A stretch of 64,000 nt of DNA from a virus: positions 16,370 through 80,369 of IMG/VR virus record IMGVR_UViG_3300012005_000004, one strand, 5' to 3'. Below the pieces are notes generated by a model. The model had not been told where the DNA came from and searched no databases. It was given only the letters and a program-made list of their open reading frames with translations. Made by a program: the position numbers and the translations under genes. Numbering within the stretch: position 1 is the first letter of the stretch; each line of letters opens with the position of its first letter. Positions 50,805 through 58,469 of the stretch are shown here, piece by piece.

Positions 50805-50833
50805 ATAAATAGCTCCTTACCGGAGCTATTTTT
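50805..50833 (+). promoter_or_regulatory. ATAAATA motif overlapping an RBS-sequestering/terminator hairpin
   Basis: ATAAATA (50805-50811) overlaps the 5' arm of TAGCTCC TTACC GGAGCTA TTTTT (50810-50833). The hairpin would end transcripts coming from the tRNA genes, and its 3' arm holds the GGAG ribosome-binding site of the 50834 gene. A late start near 50817 would omit the 5' arm and free the site. Confidence 0.6.
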
Positions 50834-51379
50834 ATGAAGATCACCGAAGTACTAATCAGCCACAAGGATGCCCCCGCAGGCTTCAAGGGTCTGGGATCGA
50901 CCAAGATGCTAGCTAAAAAGCTAAAATTCTCCGATGGCCGCCCAGTCGAATACACGATCGGTAATAGCACCATGTATGATAGGAGTAACCCGAAAAAGAA
51001 GGGACTGTTGATAAACATCTCATTTCCAACTAAAGAAGGTCCGGTGCGGGCTAATACTTATGGTATGGGTTACAACAATACTGGATATGATCACTATCAC
51101 TCTTCTCCTGTTGAAAAAACCGCGATTGACAAGGAAACGTTAAAGAAGGTGATCCCAGCAGTTCACAAGCGTATTGAAGCTCTTCACCCACCAAAAGGTG
51201 ATGTTACTAACGATGAATTTCGAGACTTTGACAACAAGGTAGGTAATGTGATCTATAAGTGCCTTCGTGGTTATGAGATCTTGTCTAAGTATATCGTTAA
51301 AGGTGGCGGTAGAGCTAGTATGATCGATGCCCAAGACGAGCTTAACGATAAAGATTTGGAAGATTACGTTGACTTTTGA
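50834..51379 (+). CDS. Putative virion-internal protein, FTSLK-family C-terminus
   Basis: The 181-aa product begins MKITEVLISHKDAPAG and ends YIVKGGGRASMIDAQDELNDKD, matching the C-terminal block of the proteins encoded at 17299, 17946 and 43273. The middle differs from those proteins. No clear [IL]xE cleavage site follows the N-terminus here. Confidence 0.65.
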   Translation: MKITEVLISHKDAPAGFKGLGSTKMLAKKLKFSDGRPVEYTIGNSTMYDRSNPKKKGLLINISFPTKEGPVRANTYGMGYNNTGYDHYHSSPVEKTAIDKETLKKVIPAVHKRIEALHPPKGDVTNDEFRDFDNKVGNVIYKCLRGYEILSKYIVKGGGRASMIDAQDELNDKDLEDYVDF

Positions 51380-51392
51380 TCGTACAAAGTAG

Positions 51393-51421
51393 TTTACATT
51401 TCTCGAAGATTGAGTTATAAT
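51393..51421 (+). promoter_or_regulatory. Promoter TTTACA-N17-TATAAT
   Basis: TTTACA (51393-51398) and TATAAT (51416-51421), spacing 17, before the gene at 51444. Confidence 0.8.
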
Positions 51422-51443
51422 CTACTCAACATAGGAGCGGATT

Positions 51444-51821
51444 ATGAATCAGCTTATTTCTTTCCTCAGGAACAAGACCAAGAACCAATGGATCAAGGTA
51501 GGAAACTTTGATATCTATGTTCGACACGGCCATCATTATATAGACAGCAAGGTAATAACTACCTTTGACATCGCCAACATCGAAAATCGAGTAGAAGCTG
51601 AGCGTGGCAAAGGTAAGTTCAAGTTAATTCTTGCCGAGCTACAACAGATCCTCGAGATAGATAAAGATCTCCGAGGAGACATCAAGGGAATTTTTATCGA
51701 GAGTGTGTTAAATCCGCAATTGATCGAATCTCTTCCGAAGCTCGGTTTTAGGTTAGTCGGCGATACAAATCCTCCATCTTTCTTTCGACCAGTCGCTTAC
51801 GCGATGGTGCCTTCATTATGA
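51444..51821 (+). CDS. GNAT-like phage protein
   Basis: The 125-aa product has the pattern of a truncated acetyltransferase fold. DIANIENRVEAERGKGKFKLIL near residue 42 corresponds to the acetyl-CoA loop (RGKG), and GIFIESVLNPQLIESLPKLGF near 84 to the final strands. Similar short proteins are common in phages. Substrate unknown. Confidence 0.6.
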   Translation: MNQLISFLRNKTKNQWIKVGNFDIYVRHGHHYIDSKVITTFDIANIENRVEAERGKGKFKLILAELQQILEIDKDLRGDIKGIFIESVLNPQLIESLPKLGFRLVGDTNPPSFFRPVAYAMVPSL

Positions 51822-52009
51822 CATTTGATACTATACCAGAAGATCATGTGCTATCTTATCATTGCTCGTGTGGAGGTAGCATCGTTGAGAGCGGTCCCGG
51901 ACAATGGGAATGTGATTCTTGTCCATGGGATTCTAGCAAACCAGAAACACAGGAGCTCATCTTAGATCTTATTGAAGATGAAGACTATCTCTTAGAGGAT
52001 CCAACATGA
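51818..52009 (+). CDS. Small zinc-ribbon protein
   Basis: The 63-aa product has YHCSCGGS near residue 14 and WECDSCPWD near 29, four cysteines spaced as a zinc ribbon. The C-terminus is acidic. ATGA overlap with the previous gene. Confidence 0.68.
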   Translation: MTFDTIPEDHVLSYHCSCGGSIVESGPGQWECDSCPWDSSKPETQELILDLIEDEDYLLEDPT

Positions 52010-52089
52010 ACCACGCAACTGCTTTCCTTGTATTAGCTGTGATCATCGTATTGCTTTTTGGCTGTTATTGGTGGACCGGTGGAAAATGA
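52006..52089 (+). CDS. 27-aa membrane protein
   Basis: An ATG overlapping the previous stop (ATGA) opens a 27-codon frame that is one transmembrane helix (ATAFLVLAVIIVLLFGCYWW). It ends in another ATGA overlap. The coupling on both sides supports it despite its size. Confidence 0.6.
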   Translation: MNHATAFLVLAVIIVLLFGCYWWTGGK

Positions 52090-52253
52090 TACGAGCTACA
52101 ATTCAAGAGTATCGAGGAGATTCTCCTTCATCGAAGGAATTTGTTCGAAATTTTAACACCAAGGAAGAATTGGATTCTTGGGTAAAACGATCTAAACACC
52201 CAGTATTGTCGATCAAGGTAATTAAGATTGAAGACGAAGAGATGAAAGGTTAA
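52086..52253 (+). CDS. Small hypothetical protein, 55 aa
   Basis: The start is the ATG overlapping the 27-aa gene stop. The product is charged with a beta-strand C-terminus (HPVLSIKVIKIEDEE). A tRNA begins 7 nt later. Confidence 0.58.
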   Translation: MIRATIQEYRGDSPSSKEFVRNFNTKEELDSWVKRSKHPVLSIKVIKIEDEEMKG

Positions 52254-52260
52254 GAAATAC

Positions 52261-52335
52261 GGGCTGTTAGCACAGTGGTTAGTGCAATGGACTCCAAACC
52301 CATTGACGGGAGTTCGATTCTCTCACGGCTCGCCA
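52261..52335 (+). tRNA. tRNA-Trp (CCA), second copy
   Basis: GGGCTGT/ACGGCTC acceptor with discriminator G and CCA. Loop CTCCAAA gives CCA, closed by ATGGA/CCCAT with one A.C mismatch. T arm GGGAG TTCGATT CTCTC. It is isolated from the main cluster. Confidence 0.75.
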
Positions 52336-52356
52336 GAACATTATAAAGGGATGATC

Positions 52357-52650
52357 ATGATTAGGCCAATTGAAAAGATCTATGGTGCGACTAGTCGCAG
52401 CAAATTGACCATCACCCCAAAACAAGTCACAATGAGGATTCGCGTTGGGGCTTCGGATGAAGAGCGTGAACGAACTGAAAAGTTCTTCGCGACGATCGCC
52501 GAAAAGGTGGTTGAAGTCCCGAAGACAATTCGGGGAAATTTAGCTAAGCATGAACCTAGCGATACGCTTTACATCGTAATGAAGAATGAAGCAGGAGATT
52601 TTTCAGAGCGATTTTTTGAAACTGAGATCAAGCCAAAACAAGCAGCTTGA
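52357..52650 (+). CDS. Hypothetical protein, 97 aa
   Basis: AAAGGG lies 6 nt before the ATG at 52357. An ATG two codons earlier abuts it. The product is small with a helical charged centre. No family recognised. Confidence 0.6.
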   Translation: MIRPIEKIYGATSRSKLTITPKQVTMRIRVGASDEERERTEKFFATIAEKVVEVPKTIRGNLAKHEPSDTLYIVMKNEAGDFSERFFETEIKPKQAA

Positions 52651-52702
52651 ACAGTCACCATGACATGTCGTCGGGTGTAAATCTACGTACAGGAGATTTT
52701 TA

Positions 52703-53314
52703 ATGTCACGAAATCAACGAAACAGCGGGGCAACCACCAAGGGATGGATCTTGGCTACGCTTATGGCGGAGCTCGGCAAGAGTCATCCACGTCTTTCAGC
52801 AGTCCAAATTGGAAATATACTCAATATTCCAGCAGATACGATTCGCTGGCATCTCAAGGAGCTTAGGGATGAAGGTCTAGTTCTCAGGGAGAATTCTCCA
52901 GTTAATTCAACTTCCTTCGTTTACTGGGCTCCGTCGAATCCAGGAGCTTTGGGTGCTCAACCTGCTGTTGACGTAGCTTCTCCACCTAAAGCCACCGTCG
53001 AGCCTTGGCCATATCCAGAAAAAGATAAGGCTATCAAGGGAGCTGGCGCAAACTTTCCACCTCCTGCGCGGCCTGCACCACCGATGCCAGCCGTCAAACC
53101 ATCTAAGATTCGCACGCCAAACTCTACTACAGTTGATGCTCTCAAGGAAGCTGATAGATTGGTAGCAGCAAAGAAGGCAGCAGATGAGAGTGCAGCAGAT
53201 GAGAGTTCTGATGAAGCTACGATCAAATTTTCAATCAGCGGAACTTCGATCGAAGTTACTCTCTCAGAAGCAGCTTCGATCTTTAATAAGCTGAAGCCGA
53301 TCTTTGCCAGGTAG
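52703..53314 (+). CDS. Winged-helix DNA-binding protein
   Basis: The 203-aa product starts with a winged helix (residues 12-75; VQIGNILNIPADTIRWHLKE is the helix-turn-helix). A Pro/Ala-rich linker (85-160) and a small beta/alpha C-terminal domain (TIKFSISGTSIEVTLSEA) follow. It resembles the protein encoded at 53950 in layout. It may regulate phage or host genes. Confidence 0.72.
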   Translation: MSRNQRNSGATTKGWILATLMAELGKSHPRLSAVQIGNILNIPADTIRWHLKELRDEGLVLRENSPVNSTSFVYWAPSNPGALGAQPAVDVASPPKATVEPWPYPEKDKAIKGAGANFPPPARPAPPMPAVKPSKIRTPNSTTVDALKEADRLVAAKKAADESAADESSDEATIKFSISGTSIEVTLSEAASIFNKLKPIFAR

Positions 53315-53345
53315 AAAAATGGGAGCTAATTAGCTCCCATTTTTC
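53315..53345. terminator. Bidirectional terminator
   Basis: AAAAATGGGAGCTA/TAGCTCCCATTTTT around a minimal loop, serving the HTH gene (plus) and the endolysin (minus). Confidence 0.88.
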
Positions 53346-53835
53346 AATTTAGCGATTCGCTATCTTTTGCTGCGTATCTGAGATTAGTTACTACTCGAGC
53401 ACACCAGCCTCTCCCAAAGGTTGGGAAGGTTGAGATCTTAGTAAAAAAGTTAAGACGCTCGGCCAAGAACCTGATCAATACTAAGTGAACTTCCATCTTA
53501 CTATATGAGTCTTGACTAATCTGACCCCAGTGTCCATCATCTGCTACACCTACTGCTCGCTGAAGCATGCGAATAGCGGTGCTGACACCATGATTCACTC
53601 CAGCATCAAAGACTTGAAAGTTTACCGATGGATCTAAGTGCTGTCCGCAAGGCTCCCAATAGTCACGAAGATAGATCGCTTTTGCTCCATCTCGTGTCAG
53701 ATCTTTAATGTTAATATTTGGATATTGACGCTTAGAAATCCCCCAATTAGTCTCTCCGCCAGGGTCTTGTGGATGATTAACATAGCCCCCTTCGTTCCCC
53801 AACAACCGATCAAATGCCTGGTCAAATGTAATCAT
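53344..53835 (-). CDS. GH108-type endolysin (muramidase)
   Basis: The 163-aa product starts FDQAFDRLLGNEGGYVNHPQ, with the catalytic Glu in EGGYxN, followed by GGETNWGISKRQYP and a C-terminal peptidoglycan-binding-like part (MLQRAVGVADDGHWGQIS). This is the ZliS/GH108 N-acetylmuramidase pattern. It lacks a signal peptide, so a holin would be needed. An ATAAATA motif and GAGGAC lie upstream, consistent with late expression. Confidence 0.88.
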   Translation of the reverse strand: MITFDQAFDRLLGNEGGYVNHPQDPGGETNWGISKRQYPNINIKDLTRDGAKAIYLRDYWEPCGQHLDPSVNFQVFDAGVNHGVSTAIRMLQRAVGVADDGHWGQISQDSYSKMEVHLVLIRFLAERLNFFTKISTFPTFGRGWCARVVTNLRYAAKDSESLN

Positions 53836-53852
53836 AAAGTCCTCAAAGATGC

Positions 53853-53859
53853 TATTTAT
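53853..53859 (-). promoter_or_regulatory. ATAAATA late-promoter-like motif
   Basis: Minus-strand ATAAATA, 17 nt before the endolysin ATG, with GAGGAC in between. Confidence 0.5.
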
Positions 53860-53864
53860 TTGAG

Positions 53865-53893
53865 TTTACAACAAGAATTGGCTATGTTATAAT
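53865..53893 (+). promoter_or_regulatory. Promoter TTTACA-N17-TATAAT
   Basis: TTTACA (53865-53870) and TATAAT (53888-53893), spacing 17, before the HTH-DUF2325-like gene, and divergent from the endolysin. Confidence 0.8.
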
Positions 53894-53949
53894 GAATTGT
53901 CCATTGCTTTCCTGGACTCCCAAACTCTAACTTTTAAGGAAAAGTTACA

Positions 53950-55191
53950 ATGAGTGACCAACAACCAAGTGCTCGAATGAAGATTGAAGGGCTGCTTACC
54001 AAGCAGCCATCGAAGTGGCTTTCTACAGGAGAGATCGCAGAATCATTACCTGACGTAAAACGTTCCATGATCTATGTCACTATCAGTCATTTGGCCACCA
54101 AGTCAAATCGTCTGGTTCGTCGAAAGCGATCTGGAGAAAGCGGCGGGTATGAATACCAGATCTCTGCTGCTGTGAATCCAGAAGATCAACCAAGATCTGT
54201 AAATGGGTATGGGTGGACACACGATGAAAAGATCGCCTTCACCACCGCCTACATGAAGCTCAAGAAAGAGCGATCTTATTTGGCTACATCGGAGGTGATT
54301 CGGGAGGCACAGAAAGCTCTACCAGTCGAGAAACAACGACGATACATCACCAAGACCGCGAATCTTCCTTGGCTCGATCATTATATCCTTCAAGTTAAGG
54401 AAATTGAGAATATCAATCGTGAGAGACAACAACGATCGGATAAGCTTGCTGAAAAAGCTGGTTATCAGCCTATCGGCAGAGAATCTGTACCAGCAATAGT
54501 ACCACTTCAATTTGCGAAAGGTGCTAGACATCCTGGAGAGCTTCCTCCAGAAAAGCCAGTTGAGACGCCATTAGTTGAACCAGTAAAACAAGCGGTCCTG
54601 CCTAAGGAGCCAGAACCAGTTCTTATTCCTCTTGAGATTAGTTCTCTGGCTACTGATGCGCTGATTGAAGAGCTGAGTAAGCGAGCATCTTCGATCTTGC
54701 AAAAGGTTTTGTCGCAGACGATCATTGAAGTTTTCAAGTCTCCTCAAGTCCGAGAAGCTTTGACCATTAAGGTCAACGTCAATGTCAACCAGCGTCAAGA
54801 AGCTCGCCGGACCGATGACGTTCCTCCAGTCCATGACGTTCCACCTGAAACTATACGGCCTAAACATGATCCTCAACCGTTTCAAGTAGATAAGCCGAAG
54901 CTTAAGAAGATCTTGGTGGTTGGGCTGATCAACTCTCAGATTCGTGAGATCGAGAAAGAATTTCAAGATACCCTTGACATTCGATTCTGGAGGACAGATG
55001 AGCACACTAACATGTTGAAGTCGAAAGCCGGCCAAGCTGATTACACCATCTTGGTTGCAGATTTTGTTAGCCATTCTCACCAGGAGATCTTGAATACTTT
55101 GGGTGTTAAGTTCATTAGACACTCCGGTGGTATGACGAAGCTTAAGGACTTGCTCACCGGTATCTACGTTAATGAATCTCTACCAAAGTAA
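53950..55191 (+). CDS. HTH protein with C-terminal DUF2325-like domain
   Basis: The 413-aa product has an N-terminal winged helix (residues 8-70; LSTGEIAESLPDVKRSMIYV), a second helical charged segment (85-175), a Pro-rich linker and a helical region. The C-terminal domain (about 315-410) starts LKKILVVGLINSQIREIEKEF and includes YTILVADFVSHSHQEILNTL. That order of strands (a VGG-like start, an aD-x-sH motif and a final RHSGG) resembles DUF2325. Function unknown; a ligand-responsive regulator is one possibility. Confidence 0.68.
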   Translation: MSDQQPSARMKIEGLLTKQPSKWLSTGEIAESLPDVKRSMIYVTISHLATKSNRLVRRKRSGESGGYEYQISAAVNPEDQPRSVNGYGWTHDEKIAFTTAYMKLKKERSYLATSEVIREAQKALPVEKQRRYITKTANLPWLDHYILQVKEIENINRERQQRSDKLAEKAGYQPIGRESVPAIVPLQFAKGARHPGELPPEKPVETPLVEPVKQAVLPKEPEPVLIPLEISSLATDALIEELSKRASSILQKVLSQTIIEVFKSPQVREALTIKVNVNVNQRQEARRTDDVPPVHDVPPETIRPKHDPQPFQVDKPKLKKILVVGLINSQIREIEKEFQDTLDIRFWRTDEHTNMLKSKAGQADYTILVADFVSHSHQEILNTLGVKFIRHSGGMTKLKDLLTGIYVNESLPK

Positions 55192-55231
55192 GTAATATTT
55201 TGGCATCACCTAAGAGAAGTGAGCAGTAATG

Positions 55232-55260
55232 TTTACTTCTCTTTTCTTTTGTGTTAGAAT
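55232..55260 (+). promoter_or_regulatory. Promoter TTTACT-N17-TAGAAT
   Basis: TTTACT (55232-55237) and TAGAAT (55255-55260), spacing 17, before the gene at 55284. Confidence 0.7.
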
Positions 55261-55283
55261 ATTTTATTCTAGGAACACACTCG

Positions 55284-55589
55284 ATGCCGTGGATAACAAA
55301 CAGAATTTTCAAGATACGATTTTTGAAGCAAGGTAAAAATAGTGAAGATCATACGATACAATTTGAGATAGCAGATACTGGTCGCATTGAATTTTATAAA
55401 GAGATCGAATACTTTTTAGCGTCTTGCATCAACGCTGATGCATTCATTGCTAAGTGTGAGAGCATCATTGATGACTCTGGAGAAGCTACCGAGCTTGAAA
55501 TCGAGATCTCTGGATCCCAAGGAAAGTTGATGCAGGTGTTAAACCAACATGGGCCGGAGCTGAGCAAGCATTCGGTTAGTTTTAAATGA
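55284..55589 (+). CDS. Hypothetical protein, 101 aa
   Basis: The first ATG downstream of the promoter -10, with AGGA upstream, is used; an earlier frame start overlaps the promoter. The product is beta-rich and acidic. It overlaps the HAD gene by 4 nt. Confidence 0.62.
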   Translation: MPWITNRIFKIRFLKQGKNSEDHTIQFEIADTGRIEFYKEIEYFLASCINADAFIAKCESIIDDSGEATELEIEISGSQGKLMQVLNQHGPELSKHSVSFK

Positions 55590-56137
55590 TAGAAGAGATT
55601 AAGGTAATATTTCTAGACATCGATGGAGTTATTAACTCATTACGCTCATTTACCGCGTTCAAACCTTATAACCCAGAAGATGATCTCGAGCTAGAAACCA
55701 TCGCTACATGTGATCCTGTTTCTGTTAAGTTAATCAATATGATCGTCGAGCAGACCAAGGCTAAGATCGTCGTATCATCTTCTCACCGAATTTACTTTCA
55801 CTCAAGGTATGCTTCTCGATTTCAAGAGACGTCCTTCTTAGGATTTGACCTAGACAAGCTTCAGCTGTATATCTCCTCACTTGGAATTTTTGGTGAAGTC
55901 ATCGACGCAACTCCTATCTTTGATGGTGAGAAGAGGGGTGAAGAGGTAAATGGATGGTTAAATGAATTTCCAGCAAAATTTCCTTTATATGCGTTGAGTC
56001 GGTATGCCATCTTTGATGATACCACAGACTTTCTAGCAGAGCAAGCGTCAAAGCTAGTTCTATCTACTTTTGATAATGGGTTTTCAATCGACAACTACAA
56101 GCGAGCGTTATTGATCTTAGGAGATGACATTGCCTGA
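55586..56137 (+). CDS. HAD-family phosphatase, RNA-repair type
   Basis: The 183-aa product has the HAD nucleophile motif IFLDIDGVINSL near residue 9, KIVVSSSHR near 60 (motif II) and YAIFDDTTDF near 140 (motif IV). The small cap and this motif spacing resemble the HAD domain in bacterial Swiss-army-knife RNA repair proteins. Other small HAD phosphatases are possible. It overlaps the Fpg/Nei gene by 8 nt. Confidence 0.72.
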   Translation: MIEEIKVIFLDIDGVINSLRSFTAFKPYNPEDDLELETIATCDPVSVKLINMIVEQTKAKIVVSSSHRIYFHSRYASRFQETSFLGFDLDKLQLYISSLGIFGEVIDATPIFDGEKRGEEVNGWLNEFPAKFPLYALSRYAIFDDTTDFLAEQASKLVLSTFDNGFSIDNYKRALLILGDDIA

Positions 56138-57059
56138 AGGCCCAGAAGTTAAGCGTTGCTCTGAGGTTCTCAGTGACGTTATCAGCGGAAAATCCTTGAC
56201 TTCGATTAAGTTGATTAGCGGGAAGATTAGTCGAGGTGTCAACGATCTAGAGAAACTTCAACTTCCAGCTAAGGTTTTAAGCGTGTTCACGAAGGGGAAG
56301 GTGATCTTCATAAGGCTTGCCGGAGATTACTCTATCATCTCAACTCTCGGTATGTCTGGGTGGTGGTACCCACCGCTTGAAACGATCAACCCATTATTAA
56401 TGAGCCAAGCTTATTACTCAAAGGTAATTGACACGATCAATAAAGCTGAGCAGCACACCAGATTATCGCTCAACATGGATGACGGAACCCAAGTAAATTA
56501 CATCGACCCGCGCAATTTTGGTAACTTTTTCGTGGTAACGCAAGATGAATTCCAAGCGAGAGTAAACTTGCTCGGCGTCGACCTACTCAATAACGTAAGC
56601 TACATTGGTCTTCCAAATGGGATCGATTGGTTTTCAACTTGCTTGTCAAAGAAGAAGTACTCGAAGAAACCGATCGCTGAGGTGTTACTCGATCAATCGC
56701 TGATCGCTGGAATTGGTAACATCTATCGATCCGAATCGCTCTACCTAGCCGGAATAGACCCAAATCGTGAAGCTGGAAGCTTATCTCAAGATCAATGCTT
56801 AAAACTCATTAAGGCCGTTGATATGGTCCTCGAGCTCGCGTATCAAGGACGAGGTCGAATGGTCTATCCGATCAATGATGTTATAGATTTTTTAACTATT
56901 GAGATGGCTCAAAAGTTAAGGGGATCCATGCCAGGAAACACTACGGCCGTTAATGGACACCTAGTGTATGGACACGCGGAAGACGTTATGGGGAATGAAG
57001 TGCTTCGATCGCCCATCGGTTCAAGGACAGCCTGGTGGGTTCCTGCAGTGCAGACATAA
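56130..57059 (+). CDS. Fpg/Nei-family DNA glycosylase, zincless finger
   Basis: I start at the TTG at 56130, which gives MPEGPEVKR with the catalytic Pro at position 2 and AGGAG 6 nt upstream. The ATG at 56124 would add two residues, bury the catalytic Pro and leave no spacing. The 309-aa product has IDPRNFGNF near 127, LLDQSLIAGIGNIYRSE near 189 (H2TH) and a C-terminal hairpin GHAEDVMGNEV...SRTAWWVPAVQ. The four zinc cysteines of Fpg are replaced, but the finger Arg remains. It would excise oxidised bases and nick the strand. Confidence 0.87.
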   Translation: MPEGPEVKRCSEVLSDVISGKSLTSIKLISGKISRGVNDLEKLQLPAKVLSVFTKGKVIFIRLAGDYSIISTLGMSGWWYPPLETINPLLMSQAYYSKVIDTINKAEQHTRLSLNMDDGTQVNYIDPRNFGNFFVVTQDEFQARVNLLGVDLLNNVSYIGLPNGIDWFSTCLSKKKYSKKPIAEVLLDQSLIAGIGNIYRSESLYLAGIDPNREAGSLSQDQCLKLIKAVDMVLELAYQGRGRMVYPINDVIDFLTIEMAQKLRGSMPGNTTAVNGHLVYGHAEDVMGNEVLRSPIGSRTAWWVPAVQT

Positions 57060-57062
57060 ATA
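57056..57062 (+). promoter_or_regulatory. ATAAATA late-promoter-like motif
   Basis: ATAAATA overlaps the glycosylase stop, 20 nt before the ATG at 57083, with AAGGAG between. Confidence 0.45.
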
Positions 57063-57082
57063 CCAAAAACAAGGAGCATTTT

Positions 57083-57754
57083 ATGTCTCATGAAATAGAT
57101 TCGTTAATCGTGTACGTTCACGGTGCTTTTGCTTCAAAGCGTAGCTGGAATTTTATCCAAAAGCAGGTAAACCGATCTATTAGAAATAAGGCAACGCACG
57201 CCGAGATATTCTTTGAGTATGATCTTCAAGAGCAAGATGCATTTGTAATTTTGGTTAACTTAGTAGAATCAATTAGATCATCTATTAAGATAAAGAAGCC
57301 TCGCAAGGTTATCTTGGTAGGCCATTCATTTGGCGGAGTTCTCTGTGTTGCGGCATCTCGAGAGCTAGATCATGATCGAGAGCTTAATATTGATAGCGCA
57401 GCTATAACGATGTCAGCTCCATTTAACGGAGCGAAGATCGCATCAATAGTTACTATGTTTACTCCTAGCTCTACGTTCTTCATGAACATCAGTCATAATA
57501 GCCAGTTTATGTGGAATTTCAAGCACAAAAAGCTAACGTGTCCAACTCATTCATTCGTGACTACCCAAGGAAGGGTTAAGTGGATAGCTGGAGAGAATGA
57601 TGGAGTGGTCACTCTAGAGTCACAGCTTCACTTCAAGTTAGACCCATTGAATACCATAGATGTAATAGATGTAAATCACTTTGAGATCCTCCTGAGTGAT
57701 AACGTGGCAGCTCGGATAGTTTCAGAAGTTATTCCTATAAAGGTAGCAGCATGA
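57083..57754 (+). CDS. Alpha/beta hydrolase
   Basis: AAGGAG precedes the ATG at 57083. The 223-aa product has an oxyanion strand SLIVYVHGAFASKRSW near residue 7, nucleophile elbow VILVGHSFGGVLC near 75, acid AGENDGVV near 173 and base VNHFEIL near 198. It is a soluble esterase/lipase-like enzyme. The substrate is unknown; lysis or lipid modification are possible. It overlaps the next gene by 4 nt. Confidence 0.8.
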   Translation: MSHEIDSLIVYVHGAFASKRSWNFIQKQVNRSIRNKATHAEIFFEYDLQEQDAFVILVNLVESIRSSIKIKKPRKVILVGHSFGGVLCVAASRELDHDRELNIDSAAITMSAPFNGAKIASIVTMFTPSSTFFMNISHNSQFMWNFKHKKLTCPTHSFVTTQGRVKWIAGENDGVVTLESQLHFKLDPLNTIDVIDVNHFEILLSDNVAARIVSEVIPIKVAA

Positions 57755-58041
57755 ACAAATACTCAACATCACTTGCAATTTTTGCTCAAGCTCCAGCAAT
57801 GAGTATTGACCAGGAGCTTACCGTTAAGCTTAAGGTTCTGTCGGAACAGAAGGATGATGTGAAATCAGACCAGGTACTTGAGATCCTTGATCTCGGAGCC
57901 AGATATTCAATGATGAGCGAGTTTGCGATGCGGGCTCTTGACGAGCTGTGGTACATAATGATCAAAGATGAAGGTAAGACAGAGGAACAAGCTAGGTTGG
58001 AAGCTGAGCCAAGACGCAAGGCTCATGAGGCTAGCGAATAA
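57751..58041 (+). CDS. Hypothetical helical protein, 96 aa
   Basis: ATGA overlap with the hydrolase gene. The product is all-helical and acidic. No family recognised. Its stop codon lies inside an ATAAATA motif that precedes the tmRNA. Confidence 0.62.
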   Translation: MNKYSTSLAIFAQAPAMSIDQELTVKLKVLSEQKDDVKSDQVLEILDLGARYSMMSEFAMRALDELWYIMIKDEGKTEEQARLEAEPRRKAHEASE

Positions 58042-58044
58042 ATA
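58038..58044 (+). promoter_or_regulatory. ATAAATA late-promoter-like motif before tmRNA
   Basis: ATAAATA ends about 20 nt before the tmRNA acceptor piece. Expression from it would place tmRNA in the late phase. Confidence 0.35.
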
Positions 58045-58059
58045 TTAGTTCATGATTGT

Positions 58060-58385
58060 GTGGGAAGGTAACTTCTCGAATGTCAATTTGAATGTAGTTT
58101 GGACAAGGGTTCGATTCCCTTCACCTCCACCGCGTTTTTAAGTTTTTAATGGGGGTGCCCTGGTTTCGACAGGCTAAGCTAGAAGAGAATACAATCCGGT
58201 AGGCGATGACCGTTAATCAAGCAAACGTTTAAATGCAAATGAAGCATTTTTTGGAAAGTTCGCTCTCGTAGCGTAGTTTCCACGAGGTTAACCACCTTGT
58301 CTCCGAACGGTTGAGGGAGCAACGCTCTCTTAGGGGTTTTAGCCGGTAGTCCTATCAACAGAATGAAACCGGCGCCAACGCATTA
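58060..58385 (+). ncRNA. ssrA: Circularly permuted (two-piece) tmRNA
   Basis: The acceptor piece comes first: AAGGG TTCGATT CCCTT (T arm), CACCTCC, ACC (ends 58131). After about 19 nt the coding piece starts GGGGGTGCCCTGGTTTCGAC (58151). GGGGGTG and CACCTCC form the 7-bp acceptor stem. CAGGCTA (58170-58176) pairs with TAGTTTG (58095-58101), and AGAAG (58181-58185) with CTTCT (58072-58076), as helix P2. The tag reading frame GCA at 58235 to TAG at 58276 encodes ANEAFFGKFALVA, with the usual hydrophobic ALVA end. Helix GCCGGT/ACCGGC lies near the 3' end. Exact ends are estimated. Confidence 0.92.
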
Positions 58386-58413
58386 AAAATGCCCCATAAT
58401 TTGGGGCATTTTT
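58386..58413 (+). terminator. Terminator of tmRNA
   Basis: AAAATGCCCC, a 7-nt loop, GGGGCATTTTT. Confidence 0.9.
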
Positions 58414-58440
58414 ATGTCAAAAATATTTTCACTAGGAAAT

Positions 58441-58469
58441 GATACTTTCAAGAAAAATAAGAATATAAT
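58441..58469 (+). promoter_or_regulatory. Promoter GATACT-N17-TATAAT
   Basis: GATACT (58441-58446) and TATAAT (58464-58469), spacing 17, before the AT-hook gene. Confidence 0.55.
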
